A DNA stretch of 64,000 nt, from the NCBI RefSeq assembly GCF_040681875.1, contig NZ_JBFAZP010000001.1, positions 1 to 64,000 on the forward strand, in the 5' to 3' direction. The notes under the pieces are model-generated. The model was not told where the DNA came from. It saw nothing but the letters and a program-made list of their open reading frames with translations, and ran no database searches. The DNA is from Longispora sp040681875. GTDB lineage: Bacteria > Actinomycetota > Actinomycetes > Mycobacteriales > Micromonosporaceae. Below are positions 43,464 to 51,359 of this stretch, piece by piece. The stretch's first letter is position 1, and each line of letters starts with the position of its first letter. The position numbers and the translations under genes are program-made.

Positions 43464-44788
43464 GGGGCTCCGGCCTCCGCCGCGTCGCTGCGCGGCGCCG
43501 GTTCGCGCGCCGCCGAGACCCCGGTGTCCCCGCCGCCGGGCTCTGCGTCGCCGCCGGTGTCGGGACGGGGCAGGGGTTGGAAGCCGCCGCGCCCGACGGG
43601 GCGGGGTGCGGCGATGGCACCGGCCGTGTCGCCGCCGGGCTCGGGCAGTTGGGTGGCGCCCCGGGTGGGCGGCCCCCCGGACCCGGGTGCCGGAAACGGC
43701 TTCCGCTCCGTCCTGGGGCGGGCGGGGGTCGTCTCCTCCGGCGGTTCGAGTGCGGACACCGCCAGCGCGCTGTCCGGCTCGTCGAGGATCACCCGGGGCG
43801 GCGTGGCGGACACCGGGCCGCCGGGTGGGACGGCCGGGGGCAGCGTGCCGACAAGTCCGGCGACCACGCGCGGCAACGCCGACAGATCGGCGGTGAGGTT
43901 CGTGCCCGCCACCCGGACCCGCCCGATCCGGTCGGTGTCCAGGATCCGGGCATAGCCGCGTGGCTCCCCCAGCACGAGCAGCAGCGCGCGGCCGGGCCAA
44001 GCGGGCGGCGAGGTCTCCAGCGCCCCGGGCAGTCCCGCGCAGACCGCGACGGCCGGCTCGCCGGTCGCGGCCCTGGCCCGGGCACCGCGCCAGGTGACGT
44101 CGACGGTCTCGCCGGGAAAGGACCGGTGCACCCCGTCGGAGACGAGCACCGAGCCCTCGGGAAGCCGTCCGTCGAGCTGGGCGGCCACGGCCTGCACGAG
44201 AGCACGGGCGGTGCGGCGGTCGCCGACGGCCGCCGTGACCGGGGGCCCGTCGACGAGGTCCAGCAGGACGAGCAACCCCTCCCGGTAGCGGTCGTCGAGT
44301 CCGACGACCACGAGGAGGGCCGTGCCGTCGCCGTCGGGCTCGGCGGCCAGGTCCGGCCGGTCGGCCCACCACAGCCGGGGGTCGTCCTCGTCGGCGGTCC
44401 ACGGGCCGTCCGGCTCGGGCGGGGTGCGGCCGGCGAAGGCGACGCCGACGGTACCGGAGCCGAGCAGGACCGCGTACGGACGGCAGTCGGCGCCCGCCGT
44501 GCGCGTCGCGACGGACAGCAGAGCCCGCTCGGCGTCCGGCCAGGCCGTGCCGTCGGCGAGGAGCCGGCCGAGTTGCCGCCACCGGCGCAGATACTGGACC
44601 TGCCGGGTGACCGGCGTGGCGAAGGCGCGCAGCGTGGCCCGGGTCTCGTGCCGCGCGCGGCGGCGCACGACCGGCCAGCCTCCGGCCCGGCGCGCCAACC
44701 GGTGGGCGAGGACCGCGACGAGCACGAGGAGCCCGGCCAGGCCGAGGAGGGTGCTGATGAGTTGCCGGTGGGCGGCCAGTACCCCCAT
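43460..44788 (-). CDS. Type VII locus membrane protein of unknown function
   Basis: A 442-residue protein; the ATG at 44788 overlaps the sigma-factor stop as TGATG, while an upstream GTG or ATG five codons earlier is less likely. One or two N-terminal membrane segments occupy residues about 10-35 (STLLGLAGLLVLVAVLA). A soluble region of about 280 residues follows, with repeated alternating strands (LLVVVGLDDRYREGLLVLLDLV). The last 110 residues are Pro/Gly-rich and disordered. It is coupled to both the sigma gene and the EccC gene, so it may be an accessory of the secretion channel (an EccE-like position) or a membrane anti-sigma protein. No family is certain. Confidence 0.7.
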   Translation of the reverse strand: MGVLAAHRQLISTLLGLAGLLVLVAVLAHRLARRAGGWPVVRRRARHETRATLRAFATPVTRQVQYLRRWRQLGRLLADGTAWPDAERALLSVATRTAGADCRPYAVLLGSGTVGVAFAGRTPPEPDGPWTADEDDPRLWWADRPDLAAEPDGDGTALLVVVGLDDRYREGLLVLLDLVDGPPVTAAVGDRRTARALVQAVAAQLDGRLPEGSVLVSDGVHRSFPGETVDVTWRGARARAATGEPAVAVCAGLPGALETSPPAWPGRALLLVLGEPRGYARILDTDRIGRVRVAGTNLTADLSALPRVVAGLVGTLPPAVPPGGPVSATPPRVILDEPDSALAVSALEPPEETTPARPRTERKPFPAPGSGGPPTRGATQLPEPGGDTAGAIAAPRPVGRGGFQPLPRPDTGGDAEPGGGDTGVSAAREPAPRSDAAEAGAP

Positions 44789-45357
44789 CACCGCTGGCCG
44801 CACCCTGGACGTGGCCGGCAGGGGTTCCGCTCTGTGGGCCGGTGAATCCGGTAGCCGGTGTCGCCGAGGTCGATGGCGCGACGCAGCGCGGCGAGCGCGT
44901 GGTGCGTCCGGGACCGGACCGTGCCCCGGGGGATGCCGAGGGCGGTGGCCACGTCGTCGCCGGCCCGGTCGAGCAGGTGCACGTGCGCGAGGATCTCGCG
45001 GTGCGCCGGCCCGATCCGGCGCAGGCCGCCAACGAGCAGGTGCCGGTCCGCCACCGCCTCGGCCGGGTCGCCGCTACCCGCCCGGAACGCGTCAGAGGCG
45101 ATCCCGACCGGCACGGACCGGTCGCGTCGGCGCAGGTCGACGACGAGGTTGCGGGCGACGCGGAACAGCCACTGCCGGATCGGTCGGACCTGCCAGTCGA
45201 GCTCGTCGGCGTGCACCCATGCCCGCAGCAGAGCCTCCTGGACGATGTCCTCGGCGAGGTGACTGTCGGCGGCCAACAGCGAGGTGACATAGCGCAGGAG
45301 CGGGCCCCGGGCGGCCACGAGGTCGCCGGTGAGGTTCGCCGGGGTGCCACCGGGCAC
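44788..45357 (-). CDS. ECF-family RNA polymerase sigma factor
   Basis: A 189-residue protein with a GTG start and AGAGGGGGA five bases upstream. Region 2 spans about residues 20-80 (LLAADSHLAEDIVQEALLRAW, RQWLFRVARNLVVDLRRRD). Region 4 spans about 105-160 (PAHREILAHVHLLDRAGDDVATALGI, GTVRSRTHHALAALR). The last 25 residues are basic and contain two cysteines. No zinc-finger anti-sigma gene is adjacent. The chain sigma, membrane protein, EccC is coupled by overlaps, which implies that this factor is co-expressed with, and may control, the secretion locus. Confidence 0.93.
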   Translation of the reverse strand: MPGGTPANLTGDLVAARGPLLRYVTSLLAADSHLAEDIVQEALLRAWVHADELDWQVRPIRQWLFRVARNLVVDLRRRDRSVPVGIASDAFRAGSGDPAEAVADRHLLVGGLRRIGPAHREILAHVHLLDRAGDDVATALGIPRGTVRSRTHHALAALRRAIDLGDTGYRIHRPTERNPCRPRPGCGQR

Positions 45358-45803
45358 GTCTTCCCCCTCTACGTCCAGAGGAGGTCGCCACTACGGTGCC
45401 CGCCGTCCTCCTTCGAAGCTCCGCGTACTGCGCGCGGTCGCCGAGAACGTTACCGGCGGATGACGGAAGCTCCGGGTGGCGAGAGATGAACACGGAATGT
45501 CCACTAGGTATCCACTATCGACCACATAGGAGATCAACACCACCATTCGGAGTGAAAACCCTCCGGTGGCGGCTACGCCATCGAGAACGGCACCTCCGAC
45601 GTCACCGCCCTCGTCTCGGCCGTCGTGGCTCTGATCTGGTCGAAGTGCCCGAACCTCGACGCCAACAACATGATCACAGGGGCACTGCTGGTGATCGGGG
45701 ACTCGCCGTCACGCTCATGGCCGTCCGGCACCGACATCGCAGCTCCACCAACCGAAACAGGGCGACCCCGGCCGGCACACATGCCTTCGCCCCCAGGGCC
45801 TGG
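45358..45803. other. Gap holding sigma promoter and mycosin remnant
   Basis: About 450 bp between the sigma gene start and the stop of the HNH-toxin gene. Its left half should contain the sigma-factor promoter. Its right half contains a mycosin-like fragment on the plus strand (45556-45700). Nothing else recognised. Confidence 0.5.
45556..45700 (+). pseudogene. Mycosin (S8 subtilisin-like type VII protease) fragment
   Basis: The frame reads GGYAIENGTSDVTALVSAVV followed by ALIWSKCPNLDANNMI. This matches the active-site region of S8 peptidases: GTS carries the nucleophilic serine, followed by the helix that ends in RxxxPxL/A..I in mycosins. A TGA lies just upstream in frame at 45553, and no catalytic Asp or His region precedes it. 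After NNMI the sequence loses similarity. It is a decayed piece of a type VII-associated protease next to the secretion genes. Confidence 0.65.
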
Positions 45804-47567
45804 TCAGACCCAGCGCCGGATCTGGAAGTACAGGTTGAGGGGCGTCTGCTCCAGCGGCACCGTGTGGACCTGTCCCGCGGCGTCCTGGTAGGTGACCTGC
45901 TGCTTCAACACCTCGTTCGCGGCCTGGTTGTGCGACCGCTCCAGAGGCCACAGGTTCGGGTACGCGTCCGAACCCGCCCACTGGAGGTCCCGCACGTGGT
46001 CGGCCTCGTGCGTGCCCCAGTCATAGCCGTACGCGCGCAGGAGTGCCCGGAACTGGTCCTGGACGACTCCACCGCGGACCGCCCCGACCCGGACCCGGGG
46101 CCAGACGCTGTTGATGCTCGGGAAGAACTTGCTGCCGGTGCTCACGCCGATCCTGATCACGTACTCGCCGGTGTCGCGTCGCGTCGCGTTCCTGCGGACA
46201 TCGGACAGCCCCGGGGTGTTGGGCACGACCAGCCAGTCGGGCTCGGTGAGGAAGTAGCGGTTCTCGCCGAGCGTGATCGACATCGGGTACAGGCCCGGCG
46301 GCTTGTGCCAGTCCATCGGGATCGGATCGTTCTTCGTCCGGCCGGTGGGTGCCTGGTTGGCGGTCCCCCCGGGGCCGCCCGCGCCGCCCGGGGCGCCCGG
46401 ACCGCCTGCGCCGCCTCCGCCGGGTAGCAGGTTGAGTTGGTCCTCCGGGCTGGTCGCGGCGCTGAACAGCTTGCCGAGCAGGTCCTGGAGCGTCGCCAGG
46501 CCCTGGGTGATGTTGATCGTGGTGGCGGCCGGGCCGTCGCCGGCCCCGGCGCTGTTGTAGCCCACGTCGACCGTGGCGCTCAGCGGGATCTTGTAGTCGA
46601 GGTTCTTGCGGACCAGTTCCCAGTCGCGGCGCCACTTGTAGCCGAGCAGCGTGGCCTCCAGGAAGGCTCTGAGGTCGAAGAACAGGTTGAAGTTCAGGCT
46701 CCGGTCCGCGTGACTGCGCAGGTGCAACCGGCCACCGTGGTAGTACATCCCCACCCTGTCGTTGACCCGCAGTTCGGTCGACGCCCCGGTCGAGGCCGTC
46801 AGACCGGCACCGATGGCCGCGATCTCCAGGCCGGCCGCCTTCGCGGCCGCCTTCAACGAGCCTTCCAACTGGAACACGAGGGCCAGGCTGCCGGACAGGT
46901 CGAGATTGCCGATCATGCGGAACTCGTTGTCGGTGGCGAACATCTGCGGCACGGCCAGGATGGCGGCCACGCCCTCGGCCGCCTTGCTCCGCACGCGGTT
47001 GGCGGCGGCGGCCGGACCGAGGAGCCAGTCGAACACGCCGGCGGCCTCGGCCACCTTCTTCGATCGCATGCCCAACTGGATGTTGCGGATGCCCGCCCGG
47101 TAGGCCCCGGTGACCCCCGCCTTCGCGGTGGCCTTGCCGTCCAGCCCGACCCGCACCCCGAGTTGGGGTATGCCCAGGGTGGCGAGCGGGATATCGCCGG
47201 AACTGAGCTCCCAGAGCTTGCTCGCGGCCCCCGCCGGCACGAGGTTCCAGTCGGGCACGTCGAGGACGACCTCACCGATCGGCCCCTCGCTGATCGTGGC
47301 CTGTGGGGTGTCCGGGACGCCCATCGTCGGACCGGTGTTGCGGGGCGCGGGGGCCGGTGTGGGGGCGGGTGCGGCGGGGGCACCGGCGGGAGCGCCGGCG
47401 TCGAGGGGCTCACGCTGGGCCACGTAGGCGGCCACGGCGGCGTTGCCGGCCGAACGTTGCAGGGCCACCAGTCCTGCCGCGCTCCCGGCCGTCCGGGGGC
47501 GGGCGGCGACAGCGCCCACCGGGGTACCCCGGTGGGCGCTGTCCGCTTCCGCTCTGGTGTGCGGCAC
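45804..47567 (-). CDS. Putative HNH-nuclease toxin with N-terminal LQRSAGN motif
   Basis: A 587-residue protein with a GTG start and GGGAGG upstream. Residues 36-45 (LQRSAGNAAV) match the LQRxxGNxAV motif found near the N-termini of many actinobacterial DUF4157 and toxin proteins linked to contractile injection systems. A Pro/Ala linker (55-80) follows. Residues 90-380 form a mixed region with Ala-rich helices and strands. A Gly/Pro-rich linker (about 385-405) leads to the C-terminal domain. There H520-E-A-D523-H524, followed by DLQWAGSD and N538-LWPL, gives an HNH/AHH-type metal-nuclease signature. It should cleave nucleic acid in a target cell. No immunity gene is certain; the membrane protein upstream is a candidate. 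Confidence 0.75.
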   Translation of the reverse strand: MPHTRAEADSAHRGTPVGAVAARPRTAGSAAGLVALQRSAGNAAVAAYVAQREPLDAGAPAGAPAAPAPTPAPAPRNTGPTMGVPDTPQATISEGPIGEVVLDVPDWNLVPAGAASKLWELSSGDIPLATLGIPQLGVRVGLDGKATAKAGVTGAYRAGIRNIQLGMRSKKVAEAAGVFDWLLGPAAAANRVRSKAAEGVAAILAVPQMFATDNEFRMIGNLDLSGSLALVFQLEGSLKAAAKAAGLEIAAIGAGLTASTGASTELRVNDRVGMYYHGGRLHLRSHADRSLNFNLFFDLRAFLEATLLGYKWRRDWELVRKNLDYKIPLSATVDVGYNSAGAGDGPAATTINITQGLATLQDLLGKLFSAATSPEDQLNLLPGGGGAGGPGAPGGAGGPGGTANQAPTGRTKNDPIPMDWHKPPGLYPMSITLGENRYFLTEPDWLVVPNTPGLSDVRRNATRRDTGEYVIRIGVSTGSKFFPSINSVWPRVRVGAVRGGVVQDQFRALLRAYGYDWGTHEADHVRDLQWAGSDAYPNLWPLERSHNQAANEVLKQQVTYQDAAGQVHTVPLEQTPLNLYFQIRRWV

Positions 47568-47825
47568 CTGACCTCCCGAGGAGAAGACCCGCCTGTGGCC
47601 ATGATGCGCCGCGCGCCGTCCCGGGGCCTAGGTCCATTCGGGCAGGGCTGAACTGCCCTCTTCCCGGCAGTTGCGGGGACAACCGGCCGGCTGCGCGGCA
47701 CCAGCGTCAGTGCCCTCGATGACGCCGCGTTGCTCTACGCACCGGCCGCGCCCGGCGCAGACCTCATGTGGACCAGCAGGGCCCGGGTAACCCACGCCAA
47801 CCGCACGGCGAGGTGCTGCCCGGGG

Positions 47826-48545
47826 CTACGTGGACTGGCGCCGGAGCAGATAGCCGCCGGCGAGGCCGCCGAACAGGCCGCACAGTGCCATCAGCGATCC
47901 TCGGGCGTCCGACACGAGGACATAGGCCGCTCCGAGGGTTTCGAGGCTGCCCTTCGCGCCCCGGGATCTGCTCAGGCTGTCGCTGACGAAGCCCTCGGTG
48001 TCCATGTCCCGGCATTGCCGTTCGTACACCGCCCCGTCGCTGCTGATGCTCGCATAGCAGTACAGGTCACCCAGCTGGGTGGGTGCTTTGACCGACTGCA
48101 ACGCCAGGACGCTGACGAACGCTATCAGGGCGAGAAGGGAGAGGAGTCCCATCGGATGCATCCGACCGCCGAAGAACATGCCCGCGACCGCGGCCGCCGC
48201 CACCGGCAGGGTGATCAGCAACAACCAACCCCAGGACCGGATGATCTGGGTACTGAGCGTCGGGTTCGTCAAGCCCTTGAGCAGAGAGAACACTCCGGTG
48301 CCGACCGGCCCGACGAGGGCCGCGCCCACCAGGACCCGATATGCCGTCCGCTGCTCCGAGTCGGCCCCGGCCCACCAGCCGCGGAAACCGGACTGGAGGA
48401 GCTTGTCCGCACGGGCGGTCGCGGCCTTCTCCAGTGGATCGGGGGCGGGCTGCGGGTGGGGTTCCGCGCCGGAATCGGCGTTGCCGAGCAACGGATTGCG
48501 ATCGGGTCCGCCGAGTGGTCCCACCTCGCCAGGATCGGGGGCCAT
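47826..48545 (-). CDS. Four-TM membrane protein upstream of HNH toxin
   Basis: A 239-residue protein starting MAPDPGEVG; a GTG four codons upstream is possible. The first 60 residues are polar, Pro-rich and cytosolic. Four hydrophobic segments follow (VLVGAALVGPVGTGVF, LLLITLPVAAAAVAGMFFGG, LLSLLALIAFVSVLAL, and a final LMALCGLFGGLAGGYLL). An extracytoplasmic loop of about 55 residues with two cysteines lies between the third and fourth. It ends 258 bp before the HNH-toxin start on the same strand. It could be an immunity or docking protein, but nothing in the sequence proves that. Confidence 0.62.
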   Translation of the reverse strand: MAPDPGEVGPLGGPDRNPLLGNADSGAEPHPQPAPDPLEKAATARADKLLQSGFRGWWAGADSEQRTAYRVLVGAALVGPVGTGVFSLLKGLTNPTLSTQIIRSWGWLLLITLPVAAAAVAGMFFGGRMHPMGLLSLLALIAFVSVLALQSVKAPTQLGDLYCYASISSDGAVYERQCRDMDTEGFVSDSLSRSRGAKGSLETLGAAYVLVSDARGSLMALCGLFGGLAGGYLLRRQST

Positions 48546-48935
48546 GACCACCACCACCTTGAAGACTCTCGCCTCGAAAATACCACAATTTGGGGTACGG
48601 GGAGCCGCCGACGGTCGCCACCGCGCGGCACTCCGAAACGCCGGCTACCTGTACCGCTGCCTCAGCCACGGGGTGCTCTACGACCCGACGGGGCGTTTGA
48701 CTCCGAGGTCGTCGAGGAGCCAGCTGGAGCCCGTCGCCGTGCGGGGTGCGTGGGGCGGCCGGGCACCGTTCCCCCGTCAGAACTCTCGGGCTCGGGACCA
48801 AGAGACGTGTTCACCGCCGCCGCCGCGCAGGCCTACCAGCTAGGGATCCCGCTTCGGGAAGGCGAGGGCCTCACCGCTCGAACCGGACGCACAGGGGTGA
48901 GCGCGCGGCCGCGCACGCGGGTAACCTGTGCGGCT
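48546..48935. other. Divergent gap before AAA+ gene
   Basis: About 390 bp between divergently transcribed genes. A frame through it reads AALRNAGYLYRCLSHGVLYDPTGR but has no start signal and no known family. No clear operator is seen. Confidence 0.35.
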
Positions 48936-50177
48936 GTGTCTGATGAAGCGTTGATCTCCAGCCTGACCGTCGCCGTGGCCGCGAGCCCCACCGACGTGCC
49001 GCTCCGGGTGCACCTGGCCGGGCTGCTGCTGACCGCCGGACGGTCGGCCGAGGCGATCGGCCACGCCGCGGTGGCTCTGCAGCACGATCCGACTCATCCG
49101 GAGGCCCAGCTGCTGATGCGGCGGGCCATCGCGCCGCCGGCCGTGCCCGCCGAGGCCGACGCTCCGCCGGCCGGGATCGAGGACCGGTTCGACGGCCTGG
49201 CGGCCGAGCTGGCCGACGTGTTCCCGCCCCGGTTCGCCGCCGAGCCGGCCGCCGGGCCCGTCGGTCACGTCCAGCCGGTGGCCGGGGACGCCGACCGGAT
49301 GTTCGACGTCGAGCGGGTCGCGCTCAGCCTCGCCGACGTCGGCGGCATGGTCGAGGTCAAGCAGCGGCTGGAGCTGGCCTTCCTCGCGCCGATGCGCAAC
49401 CCGCAGCTCCGCGCGATGTACGGCAAGAGCCTGCGCGGCGGCCTGCTGATGTACGGCCCGCCCGGCTGCGGCAAGACCCACCTCGCCCGGGCGGTCGCCG
49501 GCGAGCTGGGCGCCGGGTTCATCTCCCTGACCATCGTGGATGTGCTCGACATGTGGATCGGCAGCTCGGAGAAGAGCCTGCACGAGGTGTTCCAGCAGGC
49601 CCGGCGGAACGCGCCCTGCGTGCTGTTCCTCGACGAGATCGACGCACTGGGCGGCAAGCGCAGCAAGATCAACTCGCACGGCATGCGGACCGTGGTCAAC
49701 CAGCTCCTCGCCGAACTCGACGGTGCCGACTCCGACAACGACGGCGTGTTCGTCCTCGCCGCGACCAACGCGCCGTGGGACGTCGACGCCGCCCTGCGCC
49801 GCCCCGGCCGCCTGGACCGGACGCTGCTCGTCCTCCCGCCGGACGGACCGGCCCGGTCGGCGATCCTCGAGTACCACCTGCGGGGCCGGCCGATCGCCAA
49901 CATCGACCTCGCCCGGCTCGTCGCCGCCACCGAGCACTTCTCCGGCGCGGACCTGGCGCACGTCTGCGACACCGCCGCCGAGTACGCGATGCACGACTCG
50001 ATCACCAGCGGCGAGGTCCGCATGATCGAACAGCGCGACTTCGAACGGGCGCTCGGCGAGGTCCGGTCCTCGATCACGCCGTGGCTGGACACCGCGCGCA
50101 ACGTGGCGCTGTTCGCCAACCCGGACGGGGCGTACGACGAACTCGCGAAGTACCTGAAGTCCCGGAAGATGTTGTGA
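48936..50177 (+). CDS. p97/SpoVK-type AAA+ ATPase with N-terminal TPR-like segment
   Basis: A 413-residue cytosolic ATPase. The GTG at 48936 is chosen because similarity begins just after it; no ribosome site is visible, so the transcript may be leaderless. Residues 1-70 look like a TPR pair (ALISSLTVAVAASPTDVPLRVHLAGLL). Residues about 130-395 are an AAA+ domain of the VAT/p97/FtsH branch. Walker A is YGPPGCGKTH (near 174) and Walker B is VLFLDEIDALGG (near 232). They are followed by LAATNAPWDVDAALRRPGRLDR with sensor 1 and arginine fingers, then FSGADLAHVCDTAAE. It should unfold or remodel proteins as a hexamer. It overlaps the next gene by four bases (GTGA). Confidence 0.88.
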   Translation: MSDEALISSLTVAVAASPTDVPLRVHLAGLLLTAGRSAEAIGHAAVALQHDPTHPEAQLLMRRAIAPPAVPAEADAPPAGIEDRFDGLAAELADVFPPRFAAEPAAGPVGHVQPVAGDADRMFDVERVALSLADVGGMVEVKQRLELAFLAPMRNPQLRAMYGKSLRGGLLMYGPPGCGKTHLARAVAGELGAGFISLTIVDVLDMWIGSSEKSLHEVFQQARRNAPCVLFLDEIDALGGKRSKINSHGMRTVVNQLLAELDGADSDNDGVFVLAATNAPWDVDAALRRPGRLDRTLLVLPPDGPARSAILEYHLRGRPIANIDLARLVAATEHFSGADLAHVCDTAAEYAMHDSITSGEVRMIEQRDFERALGEVRSSITPWLDTARNVALFANPDGAYDELAKYLKSRKML

Positions 50178-51124
50178 CCGACCTGGAACGGGCCCGCGAG
50201 CTGTGGAAACTCGACCGGGAAGCCGACGCGCTGCCACTGGTGGTCCGGCACCTGGCCGCCGAGCCTGAGAGCGCCGCGGGCTGGCGGCTGCTGGCCAACT
50301 GCCAGTCGGTTCTGGGCGGCAGGGACGAGGCACTGGCCGCCGCCCGCCGCGGGTTCCACCTCGACCCGGAGGAACCCTGGTCACACTGGACCCTCTCCGA
50401 CGTCGAAGCCCTGCACGGCCGGACGGCCGAGGCGGTCGACCTGTCCCGCAGCGGTCTCCGGCTCTGGCCGCAGTTCTGGTACGGCCACACCCATCTCGCC
50501 CGGCGACTGCTCCTGGCCGACCAGGCCACCGAGGCCCGTCGGCACATCGCGCGGGCCCTCGAACTGGAGCCGGAGATGGTCTGGAGCCACACCGTGCTCG
50601 CCGAGATCGAGGAGTACGACGGCGACGCGGCCTCGGCGATCGCCCAGTGGCGCCAGGTACTGGCCCTCGAACCGGACAACGCCGACGCCATGCAACGACT
50701 CAGCTCCCTGCAGCTGAGGACGGGACGGGTCGGTACGGCGCTGTCCGGCTTCACCACCGCCGCCGGGCTCGAGCCGGAGGACCCGCTGCACGCCCTGCAC
50801 GTCAGCTGGGGCCTGAGACTGCTGCTCAACCGGCTGTACTACGTCACGACCGCCCTCGCCGGGGTGCTCGGCACGCTCTGGCTGTTCAGCGAGGTCGATC
50901 AGCCCGCGCGGCTCCTGGTCGGAGGGCTGGGGCTGGCCGGGGTGGCGACAGCGGCCCACCGGACGCACCGTGGGCTGCCCCGGGGCGCGAAGGCCCAGCT
51001 CGCGATGTTCGTCCGGCGGGGCCAAAGTCTCTTCCGGACCTGGGTGGCCACGCGGGGCATGGCCGTCGTGGTCGTGGCGCTCGCCGTGCTGCCGCGCCTC
51101 CCACCGATCTGGGAGTGGCACTGA
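50174..51124 (+). CDS. TPR-repeat membrane protein partner of the AAA+ ATPase
   Basis: A 316-residue protein whose GTG start overlaps the AAA+ stop. Residues 1-210 contain about six tetratricopeptide repeats (for example EPESAAGWRLLANCQSVLGG and EPDNADAMQRLSSLQLRTGR). Two or three C-terminal membrane segments lie near 222-312 (YYVTTALAGVLGTLWLF, LLVGGLGLAGVATAA, MAVVVVALAVLP). The TPR face is cytosolic and could dock the coupled ATPase to the membrane. The pair lies beside type VII and toxin genes, but a direct role in them is not shown by the sequence. Confidence 0.8.
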   Translation: MTDLERARELWKLDREADALPLVVRHLAAEPESAAGWRLLANCQSVLGGRDEALAAARRGFHLDPEEPWSHWTLSDVEALHGRTAEAVDLSRSGLRLWPQFWYGHTHLARRLLLADQATEARRHIARALELEPEMVWSHTVLAEIEEYDGDAASAIAQWRQVLALEPDNADAMQRLSSLQLRTGRVGTALSGFTTAAGLEPEDPLHALHVSWGLRLLLNRLYYVTTALAGVLGTLWLFSEVDQPARLLVGGLGLAGVATAAHRTHRGLPRGAKAQLAMFVRRGQSLFRTWVATRGMAVVVVALAVLPRLPPIWEWH

Positions 51125-51289
51125 CCGCTCCCCCCGTCACAGTGGGCGAGCCGGAGCCTGGTCTATGGCCCGCGCTCCGATCGACCCGACGCCACGGACA
51201 TGGGCACGGGAGTGGTCGTGCGCGGGTCCGGAGTTTCCGCGCCGGCCGGCATCACACGTGCCGACCTGTGGGTCGTGCGGTTCGGCGGC

Positions 51290-51326
51290 GTGCGCCGCCC
51301 CCGCAGATCTGCCAGGGGCGGCGCAC
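51290..51326. terminator. Bidirectional terminator between TPR and M28 genes
   Basis: A perfect 12-bp stem, GTGCGCCGCCCC with GGGGCGGCGCAC, and a 13-base loop. It lies between the stops at 51124 (plus) and 51360 (minus). Confidence 0.7.
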
Positions 51327-51359
51327 AGTGCCCGGTGCGGCCACGTGTCGCGTTCGCGG

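Noticed and set aside
38895..43955. Plus-strand open frame of 1686 codons
   Set aside because: Antisense to the EccC gene, whose Walker motifs and membrane segments establish the minus strand as coding.
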